Assembly: GCA_947359465.1 (NCBI GenBank)
Contig: OX375877.1
Location: 73,482,698-73,546,697 of the forward strand
Source of the DNA: Metellina segmentata
Lineage: Eukaryota; Arthropoda; Arachnida; Araneae; Tetragnathidae
DNA length: 64,000 bases
Direction: 5' to 3'
Under the pieces are notes generated by a model, which saw nothing but the letters and a program-made list of their open reading frames with translations, was not told the DNA's origin and did no database searches. Positions 35,466 through 46,559 of this stretch are shown one piece after another; the first letter of the stretch is position 1, and every line of letters starts with the position of its first letter. The position numbers and the translations under genes were made by a program.

Positions 35466-35659
35466 ATCTGGTTAAGTTTGCATCAATGACGTGATATCTC
35501 GTGCAGAAAATTTTGACAGCTTTGTTATTGACGATATACATACTCGAGACAAAACTGTCTATATCTGGTTAAGTTTGCCTCAATGACGTGATATATCGGG
35601 CATAAAATTTTGACAGCTTTGTTATTAACGATATACATAGTCGAGACAAAACTGCCTAT
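35466..35659 (+). repeat. 97-bp tandem duplication
   Basis: Two copies start ATCTGGTTAAGTTTGC at 35466 and 35563 and run through TTTTGACAGCTTTGTTATT and CGAGACAAAACTG. They differ at only a few positions. Confidence 0.9.
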
Positions 35660-35946
35660 TACTTCATTGGGAATGAAAATACTAATAGGAAAAAGGTTTT
35701 GTATCGGGCTGGTTTCTAAACAGCAAACCACCAGAAGGGTTAAACGCTATGATTTCAGTGAAATCAAGCAAAAGTTTCAGGAGACTTTTTAAAATTTATT
35801 GAAGGCAATCACATCTAAAGCTTTTACTATTTAAACTTTTATGTTTAAGAACAAAGTTGCAAGAACCAATTTTGCCTAAGAGTTATTTTTTTTTTTAATT
35901 TACTGCCTAACTGTTATATTGGTCTTAACGTTTGTCTGCCACCCAG

Positions 35947-36974
35947 TAGGGATGCGACATCGATGTCGATGTTTTATAAAAAAATATCGATGTATTGGAG
36001 TCGATGTTTTTTTAACATCGATGATTATATTTGTCGGTGTTTTTAAGTTGTCGATGTTTTATTTTTAAATGAAAAATGTATAATTATAAAAATTAAAAAA
36101 ATAACCAAGAAGCATAATTTTAATAATCAGTAAATTGAACATACTTTCAGACCAAAGTGGCCAAGGATAAAGTGTGTGAAAAGTAGGGATCCTATCTGTC
36201 GATGATGTTTCGAAACATTGACATCGATGTCAATGTTTTTAAAACATCGATGTTTTATAAAAACTTTATTGTATTTACCATCGATTTATTGGAACCTATG
36301 TTTGTTTAACATCGATGTTTTATTTTTGAATGAAAAAAGCACCACAGTAAAAATTAAGAAAAATAACCGGACAAATAAGTATTGGTCAGTGATGGCGACA
36401 TTTGTCCCATCAGAAAGAGTTCTTTCCCTAACTGGTGAAAAAAGAAGTCGGCTTAAGGTGGAGAAAGTTAACAAACTTCGTTTTTTACAAATTGTAAATA
36501 ACAAATATTGAGGCCTATAATAATTATAGGCCCCAATATATTTTTATTTACAGTAAATAAAAAAATAAGTTTGTTGTGTTTAACAATAACTAACCATAAT
36601 TATTGTCAAGTACCTACCTAATTATACTTATAGATAGTAATACCTATGACAAATTGTTGTAAATATTACTTTCTTTTATATTATTCAATTTGAAAATAAG
36701 AGATTTCGTAATTGTTCTTATTAATTTTTTTAACTTTGTTTCGAAAGTTAAAAAAAAGTAGTATTTATAAACTAATAAACACGACAAATGACAAATTAAA
36801 TCTCCACCACTCCGGCGAACATTAATGTTTGAGGGTGCTAAACCAGTTTTAAAAAATGAGGAAAGAATTAATACACTGATGTTTAAAGACATCGATGTTT
36901 TTTGGGCGCTGTATTATCAATATCGATGTTTTAATTTTGAACATCGATGTTTTACAATCGATGTCGCATCTCTA
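35947..36974 (+). mobile_element. Non-autonomous hAT element (1028 bp) with 8-bp target duplication
   Basis: Ends: TAGGGATGCGACATCGATG on the left and, reversed, TAGAGATGCGACATCGATTG on the right. The direct 8-bp repeat CCACCCAG lies at 35939-35946 and 36975-36982. Both subterminal regions carry many copies of ATCGATGTTTTA, the kind of repeated site hAT transposases bind. Inside, a plus-strand frame at 36380-36511 reads ATFVPSERVLSLTGEKRSRL, the C-terminal hAT dimerisation motif; the rest of the transposase is deleted. Confidence 0.92.
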
Positions 36975-36982
36975 CCACCCAG

Positions 36983-39260
36983 TAGGTCACGGCTTACAAA
37001 CTAAGCTAATGAATGTTGATGATTATTCCTTTTAGGAGTAAAGGAGGCTCACCCATTGGGTACTCTGTCACAAAGGACAGTTGGTGGACTTAAGAAATGT
37101 AATATTTTTATAGTTTTGAGGTCCGTAAGATATTTTAAAAATCTCATTGCACTATAATAAAACATTGCATACTTATTACATGACTTTCTTTCTTAACAAT
37201 AAAATTACCTATAATTCTAGTGATCACTTCAAAATCATTCGTTTCGACTTCTAAAATATTGTTTAGGATAGATTAATACAAAAAAAAATAACACTTCAAG
37301 CTAAGATTTTGAGAACATACCATTTTATTGGTAATAAGTTTTATAAAATGTGTGAAAAGTTTCAGTATTGTAGAGTGATTAGTTTTTGAGGTATCTTGCG
37401 CACAGAAAATTATACAAGTAGCATTTGGGCAAATTGGTTCGTATGTTTCTTTTCATACACATGAATGTTTAAACGACTTAAATTTAATTTTGTGATTTCT
37501 TTTTAAATATAACATCCATGTTATCAAAGTTCTAAATTAGGAAAGACTCCACAGAAAATAGTATTTTTCGCAGAACTTTGAAACTTCTACCTGTTTCTCC
37601 AGAAATTAGAGTTCTAAGGTCCTGTCTCACCAGTGAGCTATCTGCCTTGTGTTGGGGAAGGGCAAAGTTTTAACAATGAGGAAAAAATGAATTGAGAGAA
37701 TCTAATCAATATAGGTATACCATATATATATATATATATATCATACTAAATTCTGAATAGAACAAATAGTATTGATAAAGTGCAGATAGTCACTCAAAAT
37801 ATCTAAAATGGATTTTTCAATTTAGAGTTAAACAATTAATTGATATCAAATTCTGAGAGTAGCAAAAATAATTTTTAGTTACGACCATTTTTCACGGAAT
37901 TGCGTATGCATAATCAAATTCATTAATGTTCCCTGCGCATCTGGGTTTGATTGATTGTTTTTTTTAAAGATTATATATTATTTCAATCTGTTGTATCTAA
38001 TAACCTGTTATAATAATCAAAGTAAAAATGAGAAATTCATCAGGCTGCCAAGTTTTTAAGTTTTGGTTTAAATGTTGCATAACATATGCATCTTTTTTGC
38101 AAAATTGTAAGTGTTTTTTTGTGTAGAAATATTTTGTTTGCTTTATATTTGAGTGACATTTATCAAATGGAGTTAATTTGATTTATATGTATACAAACTA
38201 TTATAGTGAATTAAATTTTTTAGAATAATTGAAAAATTAAAGCCCCTAAGAGCTATCAAATTTCGCAAAGTTATCAACATTTTGATCACGATTTATGTAA
38301 TAACTTCCAAAAGGCTTAAAATGTTTTAATCGTTCTGAGGCTTTTAGTAGAAAGAAAACAATCTGAAAATTTCACAACAATCGGAGTTACAGTTACAGTC
38401 TACGTTCCACCCGCTTTTTTTTCTTCGCACATTTAATGTCGCCAAGGAAAGAATTATTTCAAAAATATTTTGCTTCCAAAAAATATTTTATTTTTAGAAT
38501 AAATAGTTATGATCTTTAAAAGCACAATGAAATCAAAAGAAAGTTTTAAGGATATTAAAAGAACTTTCAAGAATATTGAAAATGAAAATTTAAACTTTCC
38601 GCTTGCCTAGGTTGCCATAAAACCTGAAATAACCGTAATGCAGATGGATTGCCTTAACCTGCCATAACTTCTAAGAGTACGCCAAAAACCCCTCACCAAA
38701 GACGTTGTCGCCGGGCAGAACGTAGACTGTAGCTGTACCCAATCGGATTATAACTGCAAAGGTCTGTTTTGAATATTCTATGTCCCCTTAAACTCCATAG
38801 ATTTTTAAATTGCAATAAAGATATTAACAAAATTAAGAGGCCATACTGTTAATGTTTTTTGTTTACTATTAATTTCTCCACAAATTAATATTTTACGTAC
38901 CGGGCATGCGTTCAATGTCTAAATTAATCAGTTAAAGTGCGTTGTTTCATCCGAATAGAACAATTTTCGAGAAGTTTTCCATGGCCCCAAGCTGTTAAAT
39001 GCAAACCAGGCTTTCTCATGCTCCATAACGAAGTCCTGGAAAGTATTCAGTTTCTGGATTTTCTCTTTCAAGTTGAAATATACTTTCGTGCTAAGCGAGT
39101 TTTCACTCAGAAGAAATTTTGTTAAAAGTATAATTTACCATGTTACTCTTGTCCTGTTTGATGGGACAGAGCATTAATTTCATTTTTATAAGTTTCGTGT
39201 TTACGAGATTTGGCTGTAAACGCTTTTGAGTAAGAAAAACTAAAGAATATGAATAGAAAG
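36983..39260. other. No gene seen
   Basis: AT-rich. Holds a (TA)n run at about 37722-37741. If the minus-strand exons at 39-44 kb belong to one transcript, its terminal exon should lie here or further left, but none was recognised. Confidence 0.45.
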
Positions 39261-39267
39261 AGTTTAC

Positions 39268-39303
39268 CTTGATCAGGCTGTGGATCATATTCCAAGTAGT
39301 AGC
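39268..39303 (-). CDS. Phase-1 mini-exon (GYYLEYDPQPDQ), silk-like gene family
   Basis: A 36-nt minus-strand exon. The acceptor is TTTCCTTGCAG and the donor is CAAG|GTAAAC. Entered and left in phase 1, it reads GYYLEYDPQPDQ(G). Tyr-Tyr after Gly, the length and the phase all match the other minus-strand mini-exons at 41.1, 44.0, 62.3 and 64.0 kb. It lies downstream of the stop-containing exon at 52324, so it must belong to an alternative 3' end or a second gene. Confidence 0.55.
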
Positions 39304-39510
39304 CTGCAAGGAAACAAAAATATATTAATGCAGTAAAAGCTACCAGATTGATTGAATGGTCTGAAGAAAAATATTTAGTATCTATTGATAATGACTCACT
39401 TATAACTACAAACAACAAACTACAAAAACTATTATCTTCCGGTGGTGTCAGAATAATTTTCTTTGATAATTGATAAACAATGAATTTATTCGAAAATTCA
39501 TTCGAAAGTA

Positions 39511-39532
39511 AAGAGAGAGAGAGAGAGAGAAG
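39511..39532. repeat. (GA)n microsatellite
   Basis: A run of AG dinucleotides beside the left end of the foldback element. Confidence 0.9.
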
Positions 39533-39541
39533 CTGTATATA

Positions 39542-40299
39542 CTTGGTGATTAAAAACTCAACGTACAAGCTTTAAGTGGAGGTAGAAAACACAAAACAAA
39601 ACAGATTCACATAGGAATGCGTGACCAAAACCTCAACCTGATCAGCTGGAGGATAAACGAAGATGCAGAAATGGCAAACCGATAAAGGTGAAAAAAATTC
39701 TTTATTTAGTGATACTTTTTACACTAGGATAGTACGTGTACACGTTAAGTTTCACAACAAGTGCTCAAAGTTCTTCCCATCCTCAGTTATGCACGCATGA
39801 GTCCGCTGTTTGCCAGCGCTGTAGTTGGAATGCAGAGCAAGTCATTTAAAGTTCCGATTGCGTACGGAAAGCACGCGACAACTTACGAACGCTGAAATGG
39901 CGGACATGCACCTTGTGAATGGTGCAGTTAACGGCCACGGAAGGGCTACGGTACTGTTGCATGCCGAACGGTACCCAAACAGACGTGTTCCGCATTACAG
40001 CGTTGGCGAACAGCTATTTCAAGCAGATAACAGCGCCCTCAAGCGTGCATTACTGTGGATGATAAGAACTTCGAGCACTTGTTGTGAAACCTAAAGTGTG
40101 CACTTACTGTCCTAGTGTAAAGTATCGCTAAATATAGAGTTTTCCCACCCATTATTGACTTGTCATTTCTGCATCTTCGTTTATCCTCCAGCTGATCAGA
40201 TTGGGGTTTCCGGTCATACATTCCTATGTGATTCTGTGTTGTTTTTGTGTTTTCTACCTCCCCTAAAAGTGTGTTCGTTGAGTTTTGTGTGAATCACCC
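39542..40299. mobile_element. Foldback DUF4817-type transposon derivative (758 bp)
   Basis: Long inverted arms: left about 39542-39800 and right about 40045-40299, outer ends GGTGATT...AAACTCAACG. Matching inner words are GAGGTAGAAAACACAAAACA, CACATAGGAATG, CTGATCAGCTGGAGGATAAA and CGAAGATGCAGAAATG. TA flanks both ends (39540-39541, 40300-40301). The 240-bp centre keeps a transposase N-terminus (ADMHLVNGAVNGHGRATVLL, HAERYPNRRVP), the DUF4817 helix-turn-helix, and nothing more. It is a deletion derivative whose transcript would fold into a long hairpin. Confidence 0.85.
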
Positions 40300-40374
40300 T
40301 ATATAATCATCTGCTTCCAATTTAAAAATTAATTTTAAAATGTTCTAGATTGAATTTTAAATTTCAGGCTTCGC

Positions 40375-40495
40375 ACAAAAATCGGAAAAAATTCGGACTA
40401 CCGGTGTGAAAAATCCCATTATTGTAAGCACCATATATTCGTCAGGACAGTACATAGAGACGCGCAGATACTTCCTTTTTTATATTAGAGATGAG
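40375..40495 (+). repeat. Dispersed repeat family F, copy 3
   Basis: GGCTTCGCACAAAAATCGG, GGACTACCGGTGTG, ATTGTAAGCACCATATATTCG and TTTTTTATATTAGAGATGAG match the ends at 21.2 and 26.2 kb. Confidence 0.6.
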
Positions 40496-40499
40496 GTGC

Positions 40500-41090
40500 C
40501 AATCGGCTTTTTGTGATAGGTGTTTGTGACAAATGCAAATTATGTGCATTATCACTAATGCTTGTTGCCTTATTTCAGCATCTGTCATTTACACTCACTT
40601 TCTTTGACATTATCACATTTCGATAAAAAAATAGTTTCTGTTCGAAATGTGTTAACTGTATCCGTAACCGTGAGACTCGATTCTTGTAAATATTCAAAAT
40701 TTCCAAATAAATACGTTGAAAATTGTCAATTTCCATTCTAATTCGTTGAAAATTACGTTCACTGGGGGCTCGTATATAGGGAAGGTTAACATTATGAACC
40801 ACCCAGTATATACAGAATAGTAATCTAAAATATAAATTTAGTTGAAAACAGCCAAAAAATGCAAATCCAGGCTTGAGGATGCGTCGACGAGAGATGAAAG
40901 GCAATCTAAATCATATAGTGACTTCTTATAAAACATATTGGTTATTAAACATTAGTATTCATTTTATGTAGAAGGCTGAAATGATATTTATAAAATATTT
41001 ATAAAACCAATCACAACATCATTATAGAGAAAATAAATTATGATAAATTGGATAAAATGTATAATTGATAGAATCATAATTTTATTTTTG
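40500..41090. other. No gene seen
   Basis: AT-rich intron-like DNA between mini-exons. The minus frame at 40575-40904 has no support. Confidence 0.4.
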
Positions 41091-41095
41091 CTTAC

Positions 41096-41140
41096 TTCCA
41101 GTTTTTGGGTCTTTTTTATAAGAATATCCACCACTTCCCC
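41096..41140 (-). CDS. Phase-1 mini-exon (GGSGGYSYKKDPKTG), silk-like gene family
   Basis: A 45-nt minus-strand exon between a TTTATTTGTAG acceptor and GGAA|GTAAGC. In phase 1 it reads G-GGSGGYSYKKDPKTG-(S/N). It is Gly- and Tyr-rich with a short charged tail, like its neighbours. Confidence 0.55.
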
Positions 41141-41149
41141 CTACAAATA

Positions 41150-42250
41150 AAGAACATGAAAGTTTTAATAAGACCCATATTTTATGTAAGGATGAATAAT
41201 ATACGTGTACATTTGAAGTGTAGAAACCAACACTAATTATTGCTCTCTTATGCAGCCAATTAGCACAACAAAAATTTGCAACCTTGTACGAAAACAATAA
41301 AAACTTTGAAAGTTTCATTACTTTGCAGTCATTATAATTAAAAAGACGACCAGTGTTGGGATTAATGTAAAAACATGAAGTTTGTAACATTAATCCGAAA
41401 GTAATATTTTGAATCAATTGATCAGTTAACTAAAAATTCAATCATGACTATAGTTTATTATGATTGCAAAATTAGACATAAATAAATATATTAGTCATTA
41501 ATAATTTAATAGTGTTTTTAGTCATGTATACGTTAACAAAATTTCTGTAGCAGTAGTATAGAAAATTACTTTGGTGATAGATTTTACTTTCAATTTGTAT
41601 GATCTTAATCGCGTATCGATTTCATTGCTAATGAAACAAGCTAATTAAACAACATATTTGATTCTTTTTTTGTGATTAGCATTTTGTTGTGTTACGTGAA
41701 TTTTGTTTCTCTAAAATTTAAATTCCTCAACAACTTCAAGTTATTTTCTTTTTCATTTAATTGTAATATTTTCTCTTCTACACGTGGGTAGGCAAGTATT
41801 TTTTTTTCAAAAAATTTCACACACAGCATCACACTATTCTTATTGGATTTAGAATGCTGAATGGAAGCACAATTTGAATCGTAATTTTTAGACTTGAAAC
41901 TAAAACTAAATCAATAACTAGCCAACGTGGAAGGAATAAAACTAATCAGTCCTTACTAATTAGTCATGATTAACTTTTTATTTTTCAACCATTAGTCAGA
42001 TTAAACTTTGCCCAACACACTGGCTGAGTCATTATAAAAATTGTTAGGAGTTCATTAGTATGTATATTATGACAGTGGTTTACAAACTTCATGTTAAAAC
42101 ATAATATTGGCACATCTCCCCTTTATTTCATAAAATAATACAGACATATTTTTAAATGGTAGAAAACGTATTAATATAAAACGAAAAAAAAATCTTAAAT
42201 GACAGAATAATAACAAGGTTTTTCACAATATATATTAATTTTTAAATTAA
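41150..42250. other. No gene seen
   Basis: AT-rich sequence. No coding or repeat signature was identified. Confidence 0.4.
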
Positions 42251-42259
42251 CTTATTTTT

Positions 42260-43560
42260 ATGGAATGGATGTTTGTGTTTATTAGCACGAAGTTTTTCAA
42301 ATCTAGTAGTAATTTTGATGTGAGTTTTCCTCGTAGTTATTTCTTCTGCTTAATGGGCTCGATATTTGGATTTCATTGCAGCTAATGAAGAAAATCCATT
42401 TTCGCATAAATATGATGTTACGAATGGTAGAAGGTTGCTTGCATTGCTTAGCCTTGGCAAAGTATTATATTATTTACTTCAACTCAACTAAAATTGAACT
42501 AGGGTTTGATTCAGAATTTTTTGTTCAATGAAGCATTGCATGACAATTCTATAAATTTATAGAATTGTCATGCAATGCTTCATTTAACAAAAATTTCTGA
42601 ATCAAACCCTAGTTAAATTAATATTAAACGAAATAAGTTAAGTTAATATATTAATAAAAAAAGTTAATATTAACTTTTGTGCAAAAATGAGAATTTTTTT
42701 TTTGTAAATTTTATATTAGTAGCTCCAATTTTTTTACGAATGCTTTCACTTCGTTTTTTTAATTCAGTGAACGCATTTGTGGTCCTTGTATTAACTTATT
42801 CAAAACACTCAGTTTTCCAAAAATTTCGACCAAATATGCAAGTTTAACAACAAAGTTATCATTCGTAAACAAATTTGGTTCTTTATTATGATTTTCAAAA
42901 AACAAATGAAAATCTCTTTGAGTTCTCAACACCCTTTGAATAACTTTTACATGAGATAACCAGCGAACTTCAGAATAGTATGGAAGCGAGGTATAATTTG
43001 CTTCCATATCTTCACCACAGCTTTGCAGTCAACCTAACTTTTAAAAGAACTTTTTTTATGTATTTTATAACTTTCGTAACTTTAGTAAAATTGTTGTTAA
43101 GTTCTTTGCTCAAATATTTTGACACAAGAGCTGCTCTATGAAGAATGCAGTGCTTCAAGATAATTTCGGTTGCTTTATTTTCAAATAATGCTTGAAGACC
43201 TATCACGTGTTTTGACACTGACTGTGCTCCGTCAGTACAGAGTCCAATTCAGTTATTCCACTTTATGTAGTTTTCGTAAAAAAAAGTGTAAATTATCTTA
43301 AAACTTTCATTGGATGTGGCCTTTCTCGAAATGGGGTTGCAAAATAATATATCTTCTATTATATTAGTTTCAGCAACATATCGGACCTATGCAATTAACT
43401 AAGAATCTTTATCCGACTGTTGATGAACTGCTTTAGATCTAGCATTTCTGAATATTTTTTAACAGCATTACATAATTCCACTGCTAATATCAGACACATT
43501 TAAATCTCCAAGTGGTTTCGACGAGATATCTCGTCCATCATGACCTGATAAATTTCACTA
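42260..43560 (-). pseudogene. hAT transposase remnant (ZBED/SCAND3-like)
   Basis: On the minus strand, from the right: broken words around 43560-43225, then KHVIGLQALFENKATEI and HCILHRAALVSKYLSKELN (43218-43012). After a stop comes YTSLPYYSEVRWLSHVKVIQ (43007-42759), and then, past an inserted palindrome, SYLCENGFSSLAAMKSKYRA near 42370-42430. These are the successive core and C-terminal motifs of hAT proteins domesticated or mobile as ZBED/SCAND3-like genes. Several stops make it a pseudogene. Ends were not identified. Confidence 0.75.
42492..42619. repeat. Near-perfect palindrome of about 118-128 bp
   Basis: The core arms, 42497-42555 and 42556-42614, are inverted copies (AACTAGGGTTTGATTCAGAA ... 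TTCTGAATCAAACCCTAGTT). They have no loop (centre ATAAATTTAT), one 1-base length difference in a T run and one mismatch. A weaker match extends a few bases further on each side. It is inserted in the hAT remnant. Confidence 0.92.
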
Positions 43561-43969
43561 ATGACGAGATATACCGTCTTCAAGATGTTGCTGAGTTTTT
43601 GATGATGATGAGATCATGATCTAGAAACGATTCGGTAAAACTAGTAACGGGTGATTTTATTCGGTTTATATCACTTGTTGTCTTTTCGCAATGTACAAAT
43701 AATACCGATTTCTGTGCCACGTACCTTATTGAAATATGTGAGGAAACAGTCTTATCTAATAGGCTACAATTGCATTTTGACCAGATACTTTAAACAAGCC
43801 ATATTCGCACATGCATTTCCAAAAATTAAAAAATAATAATAATAATTTTTGTAAAAAAATGTATATTTGTGCTTAATACAAAAGAAACTTTAACCTTTTG
43901 GATGCATGAAATAAATCGTGCACTTTTTAACAATTCTAATTTCTAAATCTGAGGAAAGCTAAGGCTTAC

Positions 43970-44026
43970 CTCCTGACTGCGGTACATTTTCCACATAATA
44001 GCCTCCTTCTCCGGGTACGTTTGCTT
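43970..44026 (-). CDS. Phase-1 mini-exon (EANVPGEGGYYVENVPQSG), silk-like gene family
   Basis: A 57-nt minus-strand exon. The acceptor is TTTTTCATACAG and the donor is GGAG|GTAAGC, an excellent match. Phase 1 in and out, it reads EANVPGEGGYYVENVPQSG. The GGYYV core is the same as in the terminal exon at 52.3-53.9 kb. This is the best supported of the three downstream mini-exons. Confidence 0.65.
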
Positions 44027-44410
44027 CTGTATGAAAAAGAGTAAGAAGAAATGATTACATAAAGTTTCTAAACATAATTGCTTTGCTTATGATAATCAAA
44101 TTCGAAACTGGGCGTTGAGTTGTCGAGAGTAGAGCGAACTTTGAACAAACGTTGTTAAACTGCTCATAACGCCACTGTGTTTAAGGTTCTTTCTAAAACT
44201 TAGTTTTAAAAATGTAGAAACTTTGTGCTTTAAGTCTATCTTTTTACAACAATTGAAATTCACCGACACTTTAATGGTATAGACTGAGTATGTGTACACA
44301 GCTCCATGCTATTTCTTACGTTCGTCCGGTTTGAAGCTTAGGTTCGAGGTTCAGAGAAAAGCGTGAATCTTAATGTGGGACCCATTATGATTGGTTGAAG
44401 TGATCATCCA

Positions 44411-44890
44411 GCATGATTAAAAACACTAGTCTATGTTTCAATATTCAATAGGCTGATGTTGATTCTTAAGCCCACGTGACTCACCCTTCTGAGATCATAA
44501 GACAGTGATTCAGTTCTCATGCTCTGTCTAGCATGATTAAAAATACCAGTCTATGTTTCAATATCCAAAAAGCTGAAGTTGATTCTTAAGCTCACGTGAC
44601 TTACCCTTTTGAGATCATACGACAGTGACTCAGTTCTCATGCTCTGTCTAGCATGATTAAAAATACCAGTCTATGTTTCAATATCCAAAAAGCTGAAGTT
44701 GATTCTTAAGCACACGTTACTCACCCTTCTGAGATCATACGACAGTGACTCAGTTCTCATGCTCTGTCTAGCATGCTTAAAAATACTAGTCTATGTTTCA
44801 ATATCCAAAAAGCTGAAGTTGATTCTTAAGCTCACGTGGACTTACCCTTCTGATATCATACGATAATGACTCAGCTCACATGCTCTGTCT
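44411..44890. repeat. 120-bp tandem repeat, four copies
   Basis: GCATGATTAAAAA starts units at 44411, 44531, 44651 and 44771, an exact 120-bp period. Each unit carries a CACGTGACT-like E-box (CACGTTACT in the third) and TCACCCTTCTGAGATCATA. Copies differ by a few bases. It lies in the presumed intron upstream of the 44.0-kb mini-exon. Confidence 0.95.
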
Positions 44891-44899
44891 ATTTCTTTG

Positions 44900-45560
44900 G
44901 AATGTCGGTGTTAAAATGTATCAAACAACAAGCATTGGTAAAATGTTGCAGTAAATCACAAGAACAATGATAGATGAAAGAACGAGGAACACAGCGTCGA
45001 TTTTAATGCAGGTAAATATTTGTTCATAAAAAAGATAATGGATTGATTTAAACTATACTATCCAATTTAGAACAATTTTTATAGTTTAAAAGAAGACTTT
45101 CATATGCAAAAGTTGAAAAACAAAAGCAAGAAACATAAATTTCCTCGTGCTTGAAGGGAATATGACAACTTTGAATTTAGTTAATAGTATTTGGTTAGAA
45201 TAATTAATAGGCTTCTTGGAGCAAGGTTAACATTTTTAAAATTGTGGTGCTTTTACTTATGCTAACTAAGTTTAACAAATGCAGGAAAATAAGAGCTGTT
45301 ATTAACATTACACTACACTAAAATACTGGATAAAATAGATATTTGGAAACTAAATTTTTAGAAACATTCAATTATGTATGGATAGGGATAAAATTTCCCT
45401 ATTATGGATACATTTTAATATGATGGTTATAACAGCAAACTTAAGGTAAAGGTAATAAAAAATTAATTCTAAATTTTGTAATTATCATCTTCATGTTCGA
45501 ACCCAATGAATTCGGAAGTTTCATCATAAGGGACACTTCCTTTCCTAAATATAGAGATTT
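44900..45560. other. No gene seen
   Basis: AT-rich sequence. No left terminal repeat for the element that follows was found. Confidence 0.4.
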
Positions 45561-45599
45561 CTTAATCATGAAATGCACCTTGATACTTGCAGATTATAC

Positions 45600-46462
45600 G
45601 CTACGTGTCGAGTTTGCACATTGGTTTTTGAAACAGCTAGCAGCGCAAGCCTGATTTTAGTGCACATGTGTTATTCACGGATGAATCCACCTTTACTCGT
45701 GTAGGCATTTCTGATACACATAACATTAATGTTTGGGCATCTAACAGTCCGTACAACACACTTCCTCATGCGTATCAGAAGCGTTTTAGCGTAAATGTTT
45801 GGGCTGGAATTGTGGTTCACCATTTGATCGGCCCATACCTTCTGGCAATCCGACTGGACGGCAGAACATACATATTTTTACAACAGGTATTGCCAGACTT
45901 ACTTCAACCTGTTGGAGCCGACATAGAAGCACGTATGTAGTTCCAGCATGACGGAGCACCACCCCATTTTAGCTTGGATGTGCGGAGCGCTTTAGACGCT
46001 AAATTCCCAGTGGGGTGTGTATGGCAACTTGGCCGGTACGCTCACCAGATCTCTCCTGTCTGGACTTTTTCCTGTGGGGCCATTTGAAAAGTCTCGTCTA
46101 CGAAAGCCCCATCGACGAGGACTTAGTTGCCAGGATTTCTATTACTGCCGATGCCGTCCGAGACATGCCGGGTGTGCTTGAAAAGTGCGCCGCTCGCTAC
46201 TTTGCAGGTGTAACCCCTGCATTACCACAGGCGGTTGCTCTTTTGAGCAGTTTCTGTAATTTTACCATACATGCTGTCAATAAAATTATTTAGTATCTCC
46301 TCTATCCGTCTGGTATTTCGTTCTTTCATGTGATAGTAACGGCGGATACCTCCTTGCGGTTCACCGCTTGCACTCCTCCTATGCATTGTGTGGTGAAAAT
46401 TGCTTGTTTAGATGTTTTCTATCACCCCTTACATTTTTGCCCATGAGTTTCGAAATACCCTG
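45600..46462 (+). pseudogene. DUF4817-family mariner-like transposase, C-terminal half
   Basis: The frame at 45668 reads MLFTDESTFTRVG, NINVWASNSPYNTLPHAYQK, FSVNVWAG, then a TAG at 45938 followed by FQHDGAPPHFSLDVR. A frame change near 46010 leads to RSPDLSCLDFFLWGHLKSLV, stop at 46293. This is the catalytic half of transposases whose N-terminus is the DUF4817 domain seen at 39.9 kb. The right end probably lies at 46462, where CGAAATACCCTG is followed by TATA. The 5' half is missing. Confidence 0.78.
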
Positions 46463-46555
46463 TATAACTCATTACATATGTCATCACATGAGTGATATAT
46501 ATAACCCATTACATATGTCTTCACATGAGTTATATGTATAACTCATGCACATGTC
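46463..46555. repeat. Short direct repeat, two copies of about 40 bp
   Basis: AACTCATTACATATGTCATC, ACATGAGTGATATAT is followed by AACCCATTACATATGTCTTC, ACATGAGTTATATGT. Each unit has internal dyad symmetry (ACTCAT/ATGAGT). It abuts the transposase remnant. Confidence 0.7.
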
Positions 46556-46559
46556 CAAA

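Noticed and set aside
44411..44890. CRISPR-like direct repeats
   Set aside because: Continuous 120-bp tandem units without spacers in eukaryotic DNA; a satellite, not a CRISPR array.
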